From the NCBI RefSeq assembly GCF_012939995.1, contig NZ_SPMZ01000028.1, forward strand, positions 22,399-86,398: 64,000 bases of DNA. Direction: 5' to 3'. The translations under genes were made by a program, and so were the position numbers. Under the pieces are notes generated by a model, which was not told the origin of the DNA, made no database searches, and saw nothing but the letters and a program-made list of their open reading frames with translations. Of the stretch, positions 1-10,357 are shown piece by piece; the first letter of the stretch is position 1, and each line of letters begins with the position of its first letter. The DNA is from Candidatus Competibacter phosphatis (lineage in GTDB: Bacteria; Pseudomonadota; Gammaproteobacteria; Competibacterales; Competibacteraceae).

Positions 1-3000
1 CGTGCATTGTTCCGACCATGCCCGACAGGACGAGTCGTGCTGGATGAAGCGCGGGCGCGTTCCAGCGAGCACGGCACGGATTCCCACGGCAAAGTCGGAC
101 GCTTTCTCGGTGGCGGCATCTTGCGGGCACTCGCAGGCTTGCAGGTAGTTGCTCCCCTCCAGTAGGCCGGCCAATGGCCCCGAACTCGCGCGGGCAAGAT
201 CGCGCCAAGCTTTGTTCACTATTAGGATAGTCCCGTTTTCGTCAAGGATGGCGACGCAAGCCGAGACGGCGTCCAACGCCGCTCGCGCGAAGCGTTCCGA
301 TTCGCGCAATTCGTCTTGAATGCGCTTCAGCTCGCGCTTTGCCTCCAACCTGGCGGTGATGTCGTTGAAGGTGGCATAAACCTGCGTGGGCTTGGATGTG
401 CCCGGTTCGAACAGAGGAATGGCGTTGACCCGGAGCCAGCGGGTATGTTCGAGCGCGGCATTGTGTACGCCCATCACGGTGGCCGTCACCGGCTGGCCCG
501 TCCGCAGGGCGATCATGGACGGATGTTGGTCGGGAGGTAAAACCGTACCGTCCTCGCGGAGCGCTTGCCACTGGGGATCGGCGGAGGTCCACCCCGAGAT
601 CCGGTCGGCCGGTAGGCCGAGAATACGCTCGGCGGCCGGGTTGACCGAAACGATTTCGCCACGCTCGTTCTGATATACCACCCCTTCCGCCATGGTGTTG
701 AACAGTTGCCGGAAACGCTCCTCACTGGCCTGCGCGCGCGCCACCGCCTTGCGGTGCGTGGAGAGATCCAGCACGGTGAAGATCGCGCCCTCTTCCGAGT
801 TGTCCGGATTCAGCGCCGAGGCGTTGAGCAGGATCGGCAGGGGCGTGCCGTCCTTACGCTGCCAGCAGGTTTCCACCGTCCCCACTCCGTGCAGCCGGAT
901 CTGTTCGTATAGATCCTTGCCGACGCGCTCGAATTCCTGGAGTGAGGAATACATCAGACGCGCGCTCTGACCGACCAACTCGGCACGGGAGTATCCGAAC
1001 AATTGGCATAGCTGGTCGTTGAGTTCCAGGAATATCCGGTTGGCGACTCGACCGATTCCCACCGGCGTGGCCCGGTAGAGGCTGGATAGCCGAGTTTCGC
1101 GCTCGTTCAGCGCATCGCGGGTGGTCTTCAGCAGGTTGATGTCGATGAAGGCCAGCACCACCCCGGCGATGGTGCGCACCCCGACATAATAGGGTAGCAC
1201 CCGCATCAGAAACCAAGCGCCATCCTCGGTGCGGACTTCCCGTTCCTGCTCGACGGCGGTTTCGGCCACTTCCTTGATGACCCCGAACAAGTCGATATCC
1301 AGATTGTGCAGCAGATGATTGATCGGGCGGCCGATGTCACCGTCCAGAATCTTGAAGATGCGTCGGATCGCGGGCGTGAACCGGCGAATGGCCAGGTTTT
1401 CATCAAGGAACAGGGTCGCGATCCGGGTGCTAGCCATCAGGTTGTCCAGATCGTTGGTCAGCTCAGTCAATTCGATGATCTTGCTCTGGTGCTCGGCGTT
1501 GACCGTATGTAGTTCCTCGTTGACCGATTGCAATTCCTCGTTGGTGCTTTGCAATTCCTCGTTACTGGCCAGCAATTCCTCGTTGGTGGCTTGCAGTTCC
1601 TCGTTGGCCGTTTCCAACTCCTCGATGGTGGCTTGCAGGTTTTCCCGGGTGAATTGCAGCTCCTGCTCCAGGTCGTGGAGGCGTTGTTCAACTTCCAGAC
1701 CGAGGTCGTATACCTGCGCCTCGTTGCCGCTGCTCCTGTCTTCGAGCCGTGCGGCTAGATCTTCGATGAAGATCGCCGCCAGCAGCTCCTGCCCGCGTTT
1801 CCCCGGTAGTGGGCGGATGCGAATCTGTACCGTTTTGGTTTCATCGCGCCATTTGGTGCGGATGCTGGTGTATTTCAGCTCCTCGCCGGACTTGAACACT
1901 TTTTGCAAGCCGGTGGCCAGCGGGATGGCGAGATCCTTGGAGGCAATCTTGGTGATGTCGTTGATCAGTTTGCCGGAGGGCAAGCGGAGGTAACCTTCCG
2001 GGTCGCCGAAGATGTGCAGTACTTCCAGTTGCTCGTTGACTATCACCACCAGTGGCAGGTAATCGCCGACCAGCGCCTGCAGGAAGCGGCTGAGCAGGCG
2101 CTCTTCCTCCTGAGCACGGGACAGGCGGCCACTGCCGGCCGCTGGTTGGCCACGGTCCTGTGTAAATCGAGGTTCCTGGAAAAGGGTAAAATTCGGTTTT
2201 TCGGCATTTGGGCGGCGTTTGCCCTTGGAGGCGTAAATTTTGTATTTCTGGTGCAGGGAATCGAATAGGTCGGCCATTTCGCCGGTCGTTTCGCTGGTAC
2301 CCAGCAGCAGAACGCCCTGCGGATTGAGCGAGAAGTTCATCATCTCCATCGCCTTGCGCTGCAATACCGGCTGCAGGTAGATCAGCAGGTTGCGGCAACT
2401 GACCAGTTCGATGTTGGTGAACGGCGGGTCCTTGATCAGATTGTGCTGCGCGAACACCACCATTTCGCGGATGGAGCGGTCGATCTGATAGCGGTCTTCC
2501 TTGTAGTGAAAATACTTGGTCATGAGCTTCGGCGGCAGGTCGGCGACGATACCATCCGAATAAATGCCGCTGCTGGCGCGCAGGATGGCGTCGCGGTCGA
2601 TGTCGGTGGCAAAGATTTTGACCTCCAATCGTTTCCCCATTTGTTCCAACACTTCGCGGCTCAACATGGCCAGCGAATAGGCTTCCTCGCCAGTGGAACA
2701 ACCGGCCACCCAGAAGCGTGCCTCCTGATTGTTCGCCCGCTCGAACAAGCGCGGCAAATGCTGCGTTTCCAGTTCGTCGAACACCTCGCGGTCGCGAAAA
2801 AAAGCTGGTGACTCCGATCAGCAGTTCGCGGTAGAGCGTGTTCACTTCGCTCGGATTGGCTTCCATGTAGCGCACGTAATCCCGCAGATCTTGGAGTTGG
2901 TAGATTGCGATGCGCCGTTCGATGCGTCGGGCCACGGTGCTGGGTTTGTAATAGGTGAAATCCACTCGCGTGCGCTCGCGCAGCAGGGCGAAGATGCGCA

Positions 3001-3658
3001 TCAGATTATCTTCGTCCGTCAACAGCACGGGTGGGCGATCGGTCTTGGCGGCGTAGGGGTGGCGGGCGAAGGACAGCAGCTTTTCCGGCATTTCGTCCGG
3101 GGGCAGGATGCAGTCGGTCAGTCCGGTGGAGATGGCCGACCGCGGCATGCCGTCGAAGCGGGCGGATTCCTCGCTTTGCACCATCACCATCCCGCCGGCT
3201 TCCTTGATCGCCCGGATGCCGCGCACCCCGTCGCTGCCGGTACCCGAGAGGATGATGCCGATCGCCTTGTCGGCCTGATCGTCGGCCAGCGAGCGCAGGA
3301 ATACGTCGATGGGTAGATTCAGCCCGCGCGAGCGATCCGATTCGCTCAGCAGCAGCTTGCCGTGGAAGATGGATAGATTTTTCTTGGGCGGGATCAGATA
3401 AACCGAGTTGGCCTCGACCCGCATGCCTTCCTCGGCCCGTTGCACCGGCATGGCGGTGCGCTTGGAGAGCAGTTCGACCATCATGCTCTTGTAGTCGGGC
3501 GAGAGGTGCTGGATGACAATGAAGGCCATCCCGCTGTCGGCCGCCATGTGCGAGAAAAACGCCTCCAGCGCCTCCAGGCCGCCGGCCGAGGCGCCAACCC
3601 CGACATAGTAGATCGGGTTGGAGGAGGTGGTGCCGTGCTGGAAGGAAGACTCTTGCAT
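1..3658 (-). CDS. CheB–CheR–PAS hybrid signalling protein, frameshifted, cut by window start
   Basis: Fusion of a CheB-type methylesterase and a CheR-type methyltransferase followed by a coiled linker and PAS domains, a cytoplasmic sensor family whose C-terminal output would lie outside the window. The CheB part (about residues 15–200) shows Ser24 in GASAGG, His51 in IQHLSPD and the Asp of GTGSDG. CheR starts near residue 220 ([19 protein letters not shown]). At the A7 run 2797–2803 the frame is lost: with six A the protein reads [15 protein letters not shown], and that frame then stays open to base 1, through [20 protein letters not shown] near 1600 and PAS-like text at about 400–1200. As written, the first frame stops at 1841 after 605 codons of which the last ~310 are nonsense. 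It follows the receiver gene on the same strand. A one-base assembly error is as likely as a real null allele. Confidence 0.8.
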
Positions 3659-3739
3659 GGATTCGGCCCTAACGGGTCAATGGATGATGCTGGATTGGGA
3701 TATGGATGCGCGGCCGTGGCGGCGTGGTGGCACGCCTCT

Positions 3740-4111
3740 TCAGCCTTCGCCCAGCACTTCGCGCAGTTTGGCCAACCGGATCGGCTTGGTCAGGGTGATC
3801 ACCGAACGCAAGCCCTTGAATTCCGCCAGCAGGCGGGCGTCCTTGGCGTAGTCGGGGCTGTAGCCGGTGATGATGATCAGACTGGCCTCGTAGTTTTGCT
3901 CCACCAGCCACAACACCAGTTCGTTGCCGTCCATTTCCGGCATCACCATGTCCATGACGATCAGGGTGGGGTGCAGTTCGAAATACGCTTGTTGGAAAGC
4001 GCGGCCGTCGGTGACGACCCGTACTTGATAACCGAGATCGGAAGCCACCTTGCTGACGAGTTCGCCGAATTCCGGTTCGTCGTCGACCACTAGAAGCCGT
4101 TTTTCACTCAT
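3740..4111 (-). CDS. Single-domain response regulator (receiver domain)
   Basis: A 123-residue stand-alone CheY-like receiver domain without an output domain. The acidic pair Asp10–Asp11, the phospho-acceptor Asp54 (IVMDMVMPEMDG), Thr82 and Lys109 (TLTKP) are all in place, so it should accept phosphate from a histidine kinase and act through protein contacts. It lies between the Pat-like gene and the CheB–CheR–PAS gene, all on the minus strand with short gaps (23 and 81 bases), so it probably serves the same signalling pathway as the CheB–CheR–PAS hybrid. The partner kinase is not visible here. Confidence 0.9.
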   Translation of the reverse strand: MSEKRLLVVDDEPEFGELVSKVASDLGYQVRVVTDGRAFQQAYFELHPTLIVMDMVMPEMDGNELVLWLVEQNYEASLIIITGYSPDYAKDARLLAEFKGLRSVITLTKPIRLAKLREVLGEG

Positions 4112-4134
4112 TTCGTTCTTTTTCGCTCATGAAA

Positions 4135-6781
4135 TTATCCCGCGGACGAGCCGATACAGTGCAGTTTCAGAATAACATGCTTTACGCTGGGATCATCGTG
4201 ATCGGTATGGATGGCGAAACCCAGCGCGCGATCCAATTGCAGCATGGGTTTGTTTTCCTGCAATACTTCCCCCGTAGATTTCGCCGATGCCGCGCCGGCG
4301 CGCATAATCGATGATGCGCCGCATCAGCAGATTGCCCAGACCCAGTCGCATCATCGCTCGATCGACGATGATCGAATATTCCGCCCGCTCGCCGTTCGGG
4401 TCGGCGCTGAGGTTGACGATCCCGTAAATCTCCGCCTTGCCGGGCAGTCCGGGGCCGACCGCCACCAATGCCATCTCCCGATGGTAGTCGATTTGGGTCA
4501 GCGCCGCCGCCATCTGATGCGACAACTCGCGGATCGGCTGGAAGAAGCGCAAGCGCAGGTCTTCGGGCGAGGCGCGCGATACCAGCGCTTGCAACGACGG
4601 TTCGTCCTCCGGCAGCACTGGGCGCAGCAGCAGTTCCTTTTCGTCGTTCGGCGAGAGCGTTTCCTCAAGCTCCTTCGGATAGGGGCGAATCGCCAGACGG
4701 TGGGCCGGCGCCTTGGGGGCGAGCTGCACTCGGGCGTCCAGCGCCACCACGCCCCGGGCGTTGAGCCGCAACGGGTTGATATCCAGTTCGACCAGTTCAC
4801 CCAGGTCGATCACCATCTGCGAGACTTTGACCAGGGTCAGCGCCACGGCGTTAAGGTCGGCGCGGCGCAGCAAGCTGTAGCGCAGACGCTGATAGAGGCG
4901 GGTCTGCGCCATGATCTCGCGCGCCAGGTGCATGTTGAGCGGCGGCAGGCCATAGGCCATGTCGTTGATGATCTCGGCTTCCGTCCCGCCTTGGCCAAAG
5001 CAGATTACCGGTCCAAATCGCTCGCCGGAGCGCACGCCCAGAGCGATTTCGTAGGCACCCTCCCGAGGGATGATGGGCTGGAGCGCAAAACCGTCGAATT
5101 TGGCCGCCGGGGCCACGGCGTGCAGTTGCGCGAGCATGGCGGCGGCGGCTTGGCCGACCGCCTCGGGAGTGTTCAGATAACGCACGACTCCGCCGATCTG
5201 CGATTTCGCGCCGATGTCCGGCGACATGATCTTCAGGGCCACGGGCTGGCTCAGATCGGCGGCGGCGGCGGCGGCGGCGGCCGGCGAATCGGCGAACCGG
5301 GTTTCCGCGACCGGAATGCAGTAGGCGGCCAGCAGTTGCATGGCCTCGTACTCGTTAAGGTAGCGACGGCCGCTGGCCAACGAATCGGCGATCAGGGCTC
5401 GCGCCGCGGCGACGTCGGCGGTGAACTCCTCCGGCAGCGAAGGTGGGGTTTCCATCAGCAGCGATTGATTACGCTTGTATTGCACGATCCGCATGAAGGC
5501 TCGCACCGCGCCGCTGGCGGTTTCGTAGGTCGGGACCTGTCGTTCCAGCAGATGTCGCCGCGCTTCCTGCCCGGTGATTGGGCCGGGAAAGCTGGCGATG
5601 ACACAACAGCGCTGATTAGGTAGGCGCTGGATCAGCGCGTCGGCCACCGCCGTGGCGTCGCTGAGCGCGCTGGGTGTCTTGATGACCAGCACGCCATCCA
5701 CTCCTGGGTCCGCCAGCAGGAGATCCAAGGCTTGCTGATAGGCTTTGACATCGGCCTGATCGCCGAGATCGACTGGGTTGGGCGGGGCATTGGGTTCGAT
5801 CAGCTTTTCCAAGCCCTGCTGGGTGGCCTCGGAAAATTGTGCCAGTCGCCCGCCGAAGTGATAGAGCGTATCGGTGGCCAGCAGGCTCATGCTGGAACTG
5901 TTGCCGAGGATGGCCAGACGGTCGTTGTGCAGCAACTTGGCCGCTTTCAGCACCTCGACCATCTGCAGCAACTCGTCGTTGTCTTCCACCCGCAGCAGAC
6001 CGGCGCGGCGAAAAGCGGCGTCGTACACGGCGTCGTCGGGCTCCTCGGGATGGCGGCGCGGTTTCAGCACGATGACGGGTTTGACGCGTGCCGCGTGCCG
6101 TGCCGCCGACATGAACTTGCGAGCATCGCCGATGTTTTCCAGGTACAGCAGGATCGCTCGGGTCCGATAATCCCCGGCCAAATAGTCGAGGATGTCGGCC
6201 AGGTCCACATCGAGGCTGTCGCCCAAGTGGATGAGATGGCTGAATCCGAAACCGTAGTGATTGCCGATGTCGAGCGCGGTTTGCGCGATGGTGCCGGACT
6301 CGGTGACAAAGGCGATCTGGCCAGGCAACAACGATTGGCGGTTCAGACTGACGTTGAGATTGGACAGCGGCACGCTGAACCCTTGGGAAGCGGGTCCCAG
6401 CACGCGCAGTAGATAAGGTTCGGCGGCGTCCAGAATCGCCTGGAACAGCGTTTCGCGTTCGGTTTGCGGGATGCCGCGGGTTTCGCTGATGAGCACCGCC
6501 GCCCGTGCGCCGCGTTCGCCCAACTGCTGGATCAGCACCGGCACTTCCTTGAGTGGCCGGGCGATGATGGCCAACGCTGGAGCCAGGGGCAGACTGGCGA
6601 TATCGCGATAGGCGAGGGCGCCCGCCAATGCCCAGCGTTTGGTGTCCACCGGCATGATCGGCCCAGTGAAACCGCCGTTCATCAAGTTACGGATGATGAT
6701 GGCTTCGCTGTCGCCGTTGCCACCGCAAATCAAGGCGATCGTGTCTGGTTTGAACAGGTAATCAAGGTTTCGGATAGTCAT
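4135..6781 (-). CDS. Bifunctional acyl-CoA synthetase (ADP-forming)-like / GNAT protein acetyltransferase (Pat/YfiQ type), C-terminal frameshift
   Basis: Protein lysine acetyltransferase of the Pat/PatZ/YfiQ family: an N-terminal CoA-binding and succinyl-CoA-ligase-like half (about residues 1–450), an ATP-grasp region (about 465–700) and a C-terminal GNAT domain (about 715–881) with RPVLPEDEPSLQALV and the acetyl-CoA loop RLGLGNLL. These proteins typically acetylate and silence acetyl-CoA synthetase and other metabolic enzymes. As written it stops at 4193 after 862 residues with a nonsense tail (HPYRSR). Removing one C from the run 4269–4273 restores EIYGEVLQENKPMLQLDRAL and a stop at 4135, giving about 881 residues, close to the 886 of E. 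coli YfiQ. The GNAT fold would be incomplete without that correction. The receiver gene follows after 23 bases. Confidence 0.88.
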
Positions 6782-6883
6782 GACGACAGGGTTCGAGCAG
6801 GTGCGGAGACCGGTTCGGTTTTCGGCGAGCCGGCGGGTTTCGTAAATGAAAGGTGGGTATCGTAGGCGGGGGCGGATGATCGA

Positions 6884-7426
6884 TCAAGCAGCGGAAGATC
6901 CCAATTGGAGGGCGAAACCGTCGGGGTGATGGAAATCCGGTGGACCTGATGGATGGCGAAGCGCCCAGTACGACAAGCCGCCGTCCCGTGCTTCGACGAC
7001 GGTGGCCACGGCGAGCCGCCGCGCCGCGCCCGCCGGCAGCCCGTCGAGATGCACGATCGCTTGCAGCTCGAATCGATCTGGATGGATCCACGAGTTTATC
7101 CTCGGCGACGGATTCGCGACGGCGGGGTTCATCCCCGCGCGGTAGCCGGTAAACCGATAGCATGCCCAGGCGGTCGAGGGGGAAAAATTAAATTCGTAAT
7201 AGCCCGGTTGACCGTCCACCGCGAGGAATGCTTCGCAGCAGGTATGGCGCCAGAGCCCATCGGTGCGATGGGGCTCGCTAGGGGCAGGAAGTAGCAGGCC
7301 GCTCGGATCGCCCTCGATCCGGTAATCCAGCACAAGCCGTGCCCCGCGCCGCCGGACCCGCGCCTCCACGCGCCAAAGGGACGGATGCGGCGTGGTGGGA
7401 TGAGGAGTCAACAGGATGAAGGACAT
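6884..7426 (-). CDS. DOMON-like domain protein
   Basis: About 180 residues with no signal peptide. The central stretch (TDGLWRHTCCEAFLAVDGQP, then YYEFNFSPSTAWACYRF) is the pattern of the small DOMON-like/CBM9-like family, a beta-sandwich fold that binds sugars or heme; the ligand here is unknown. An upstream GTG at 7444 would add six residues; I prefer the ATG at 7426, though neither has a strong ribosome-binding site. It lies upstream of the Pat-like gene on the same strand with a 102-base gap and no clear functional link. Confidence 0.75.
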   Translation of the reverse strand: MSFILLTPHPTTPHPSLWRVEARVRRRGARLVLDYRIEGDPSGLLLPAPSEPHRTDGLWRHTCCEAFLAVDGQPGYYEFNFSPSTAWACYRFTGYRAGMNPAVANPSPRINSWIHPDRFELQAIVHLDGLPAGAARRLAVATVVEARDGGLSYWALRHPSGPPDFHHPDGFALQLGSSAA

Positions 7427-7559
7427 TTCGTTCGCTGTCACCACGGTTCACACTCGATGCGGTGGTGACGCCCCTGGATGATTTGGGTGGTGTCGCATTG
7501 GCGGAGAAATGCTCCAGTTCGGTAAACCACGCGCCCATGCGCGAGATCGCCCGCTGGTG

Positions 7560-8798
7560 TCATTTCCCCACCGGCAGAATGCGCAGCAGCGCCCCATCGT
7601 CCTCATCGGTCAGCACGTACAGGTAGCCGTCCGGTCCTTGCCGCACGTCCCGCACCCGCTGGCCGATGGTCAGTTTCTCCTCGCCGACGACCCGAGTACC
7701 ATTCAGTTTGAGATGGCGGATCTGGCGGAACTTGAGCGCGCCGCTGAACAGGTCGCCCTTCCAGCCTGGATAGACCTCGCCGGTGTAGAACGTCAGTCCA
7801 CTGGGCGCCTTGGATGGGGTCCAAACCAGAATGGGATCGGTGATACCGGGGCGACTGGTTTCATCCGAGATCTTCGGACCCCAGTATTCGATGCTGTAAG
7901 TCACCACCGGCCAGCCGTAGTTGTGACCGCCCTCGATGACATTCAGCTCGTCGCCACCGCGCGAACCATGCTCGTTGGCCCAGATGCGTCCGCTGACCGG
8001 ATCGCGGGTCATGCCCTGGATGTTGCGATGGCCAAGAGTCCAGATTTCCGGCTTTGCGCCCGGCTGACCGACGAACGGATTGTCCGGCGCGGGTGTGCCG
8101 TCGTCTTTCAACCGCAACACCTTGCCGAAATGCGTACCCGGATTCTGAGCTTGGTTACGGATGTTCTCGCCATTGAAGCTGAGCGGCGGATTGCCGCCGT
8201 CGCTGACGTTCAAGAGTAGAGTTTTGTCCGGTAGCCAGACGATGCGGGAACCGAAGTGCTGACCACCGGACTTCGGGTCGGCGTTCCTAAAGATCACCTC
8301 GGTATCGCGTAGCGCGTGGCCGTCGAAGCGTCCGCGCGCCAGCGCCGTGCGATTCGCTTCCGGGGTGCCGGTGACGAAGGACAGATAGACGAGGTGGTTG
8401 TCGGCGAAATCCGGATGCAGTGCGACATCCAGCAATCCGCCTTGGCCAAAAGCCAACACCGGCGGCAGGCCGACTATGGGTTCCGGGTCAAGCTTGCCAT
8501 CGCGGATCAGGCGCAGGCGACCGGCGCGCTCGGTCACCAGCGCCGACCCGTCCGGCAACCAAGCGATGGACCAGGGATGATCCAGACCCCCGACCACCAC
8601 TTCCGCGCGCCAACCCGTGGCCTCCGGGACATCCCCGCTGATCGGCGCCGGTCCGGTCCGGGCCGTGCAACTCACGGTCATCATGGCCAACAGCCCACAG
8701 AAGAAGAGACGCGCGCGCCATTTCCGCGCCGTAAAATTGGCAAGCGCGCTCGATCGACAAAACGGAAGGTGGCGGAACATGATGAAAGGGTTTTTCAT
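7560..8798 (-). CDS. PQQ-dependent sugar dehydrogenase (soluble aldose dehydrogenase/YliI type)
   Basis: About 412 residues, exported: basic N-terminus then a hydrophobic stretch (LFFCGLLAMMTVSC) ending at a Cys that might be a non-standard lipobox. The mature part is the six-bladed GSDH/YliI family, with LDHPWSIAWLPDGSALVTER, GGLLDVALHPDF, GGQHFGSRIVW, LGHRNIQGM and NEHGSRGGDELN, the segments that build the PQQ and calcium site. Such enzymes oxidise aldoses in the periplasm. The open frame continues upstream to 9203, but that part overlaps the DUF4921 gene; the ATG at 8798 (MKNPF) or 8780 (MFRHL) is the likely start. No PQQ biosynthesis gene is in the window. Confidence 0.85.
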   Translation of the reverse strand: MKNPFIMFRHLPFCRSSALANFTARKWRARLFFCGLLAMMTVSCTARTGPAPISGDVPEATGWRAEVVVGGLDHPWSIAWLPDGSALVTERAGRLRLIRDGKLDPEPIVGLPPVLAFGQGGLLDVALHPDFADNHLVYLSFVTGTPEANRTALARGRFDGHALRDTEVIFRNADPKSGGQHFGSRIVWLPDKTLLLNVSDGGNPPLSFNGENIRNQAQNPGTHFGKVLRLKDDGTPAPDNPFVGQPGAKPEIWTLGHRNIQGMTRDPVSGRIWANEHGSRGGDELNVIEGGHNYGWPVVTYSIEYWGPKISDETSRPGITDPILVWTPSKAPSGLTFYTGEVYPGWKGDLFSGALKFRQIRHLKLNGTRVVGEEKLTIGQRVRDVRQGPDGYLYVLTDEDDGALLRILPVGK

Positions 8799-8887
8799 GA
8801 GGGTGATTTCGCAAATGCTCATGGGACCAAGCCGAGGCGAATAGACTTCAGTGTGGACGACACCTGGAATCCATTCGACCGATACGG

Positions 8888-10282
8888 TCAACCCTCCCGA
8901 GACGGGCCATTCGTCAGCGGCGGGAATTCGGGATGGGCGGACTCTTGGCGGCGCACGGCGGGGTTGTAGCGCAGGCAGTTGGGCACGCAATCGCACTCGA
9001 AGGCGATCTTCATCGGCGCGATCCGGCCCTCGTTCTTGAGTTGGAACAAGCGCGGCACCACTCGATCGCGCAGGGTTTCCGGGTCGATGGTGTTGACGTA
9101 GATCTTGGTGCCGCCCTCGAAACCGGCCGGGGTCGATACCCGCCACTTGATCAGCACCCGCCACGGCATGGGCACATCCACGTCGGGCGGCTTGTAATAC
9201 CACTCCTCGTTGCAGGGGATGTCGGAACCGGCGGCGGCGTGGCAGGCGTGGACCAGATCGGACATCCCGCGCAGTTCCTCCGGCGCGTGGTTCCAGGGCT
9301 GGCTGCGTTCGCTCTTGGAGAAGATCTCCAAGGTCGGGTAGCGATGGCCGAAGCCGGCGTAGGCGATGGCGTGATCGTTCTCGGCCACCACCAGGTTGCG
9401 ATAGGCGGCGAAGTTGACGGCGGCCTCGTTATAGAGGTTGGGGTTGGCCCGCACCCGTTGCAGTTCGATGTCGTTCTGGACCCCACGCTCGTCGATGGCC
9501 ACCAACTGCTTGTGCAGGTGGTCGAAGGAGGCCCCGGCCGGCTTCAACCAGTTCTGAAAGACCGCGACATAACGCACGTAGCGATTGTGAACGTACAGTT
9601 CGCGCGCGGCATCGATGGTGAAGCGCAGATATTGGTAGTGCTCCTCCGGGGTTAGGGTGCCAGAAGAAGCGAGCCGATCGTTGTGAGTAGCACCATCGGC
9701 GTAGTGGCGCCGGGCGACGATCACCTCGTGGCCGCCGCCGAAAAAGGCGCTGGCCATCTGTAGCTTCTCTTCCTGGGACAGTCGATTGCGTGCCGCCTCA
9801 TCCAGGCCGGACGCTTTCAGCCGTTGTTCCACGACTTGCAGGACGTGGTGGCGACCCGCTTCCGAGGCCAGATAGTCGCGTTGGTGGGCGGCGATGGCGT
9901 CGGGCACTCGGTAGTCGAAATTCTTTTGCCAGTAATCGAAAGACACGATTTCGAACAGGTTGGGAACGCGGCGAAACTCGGCCACCGTATCGAACAGCGC
10001 CTCGGCGTGCAGGTGGCGCAGGGTGGCGAAACCATTGCCGGTACGGATCAAGCGCGCCTTCTCCGGCGGCGTCTCCAGATAACGCCGGGCGCAGAACGCG
10101 CAGTGGGCGTCGTGCTGATCGGGATTGAGGGGAGCGGGCGCGAGTGGACCGACCCCCAGCGGCCGGTTGCCGCGACCAGGCACGGTCCACACTTCCGTGC
10201 CGGTAAACGGGTTGACTTGCTTGATGGTCCCGTCGGCCATCCGCATCAGATAGTTGGATTCGGGAATGAGTTGTGGCTGCAT
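8888..10282 (-). CDS. DUF4921 family protein (GalT/HIT-like nucleotidyltransferase fold)
   Basis: A 464-residue cytoplasmic protein matching the DUF4921 family, related to galactose-1-phosphate uridylyltransferases. It has a zinc-like pair CAFC near residue 61, a HIT-type His-x-His in SFDHLHKQ near residue 255, and CDCVPNC near the C-terminus. The reaction is not established for this family; a nucleotidyl or phosphoryl transfer on a sugar phosphate is a reasonable guess from the fold. The sugar dehydrogenase gene follows 89 bases downstream on the same strand, which is suggestive of, but does not prove, a shared role in sugar metabolism. Confidence 0.8.
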   Translation of the reverse strand: MQPQLIPESNYLMRMADGTIKQVNPFTGTEVWTVPGRGNRPLGVGPLAPAPLNPDQHDAHCAFCARRYLETPPEKARLIRTGNGFATLRHLHAEALFDTVAEFRRVPNLFEIVSFDYWQKNFDYRVPDAIAAHQRDYLASEAGRHHVLQVVEQRLKASGLDEAARNRLSQEEKLQMASAFFGGGHEVIVARRHYADGATHNDRLASSGTLTPEEHYQYLRFTIDAARELYVHNRYVRYVAVFQNWLKPAGASFDHLHKQLVAIDERGVQNDIELQRVRANPNLYNEAAVNFAAYRNLVVAENDHAIAYAGFGHRYPTLEIFSKSERSQPWNHAPEELRGMSDLVHACHAAAGSDIPCNEEWYYKPPDVDVPMPWRVLIKWRVSTPAGFEGGTKIYVNTIDPETLRDRVVPRLFQLKNEGRIAPMKIAFECDCVPNCLRYNPAVRRQESAHPEFPPLTNGPSREG

Positions 10283-10357
10283 CCGGGTCTTGCCTCACCG
10301 TTGTGGATGTCTCTTGCTATGGGAAAAGTGGTTTTGAACGGTCGGCGCCGGGATTTG

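Noticed and set aside
4211..5623. 470-codon plus-strand frame opposite the Pat-like gene
   Set aside because: Shadow of the minus-strand gene; Arg/Gln/Gly-rich composition and no recognisable motif.
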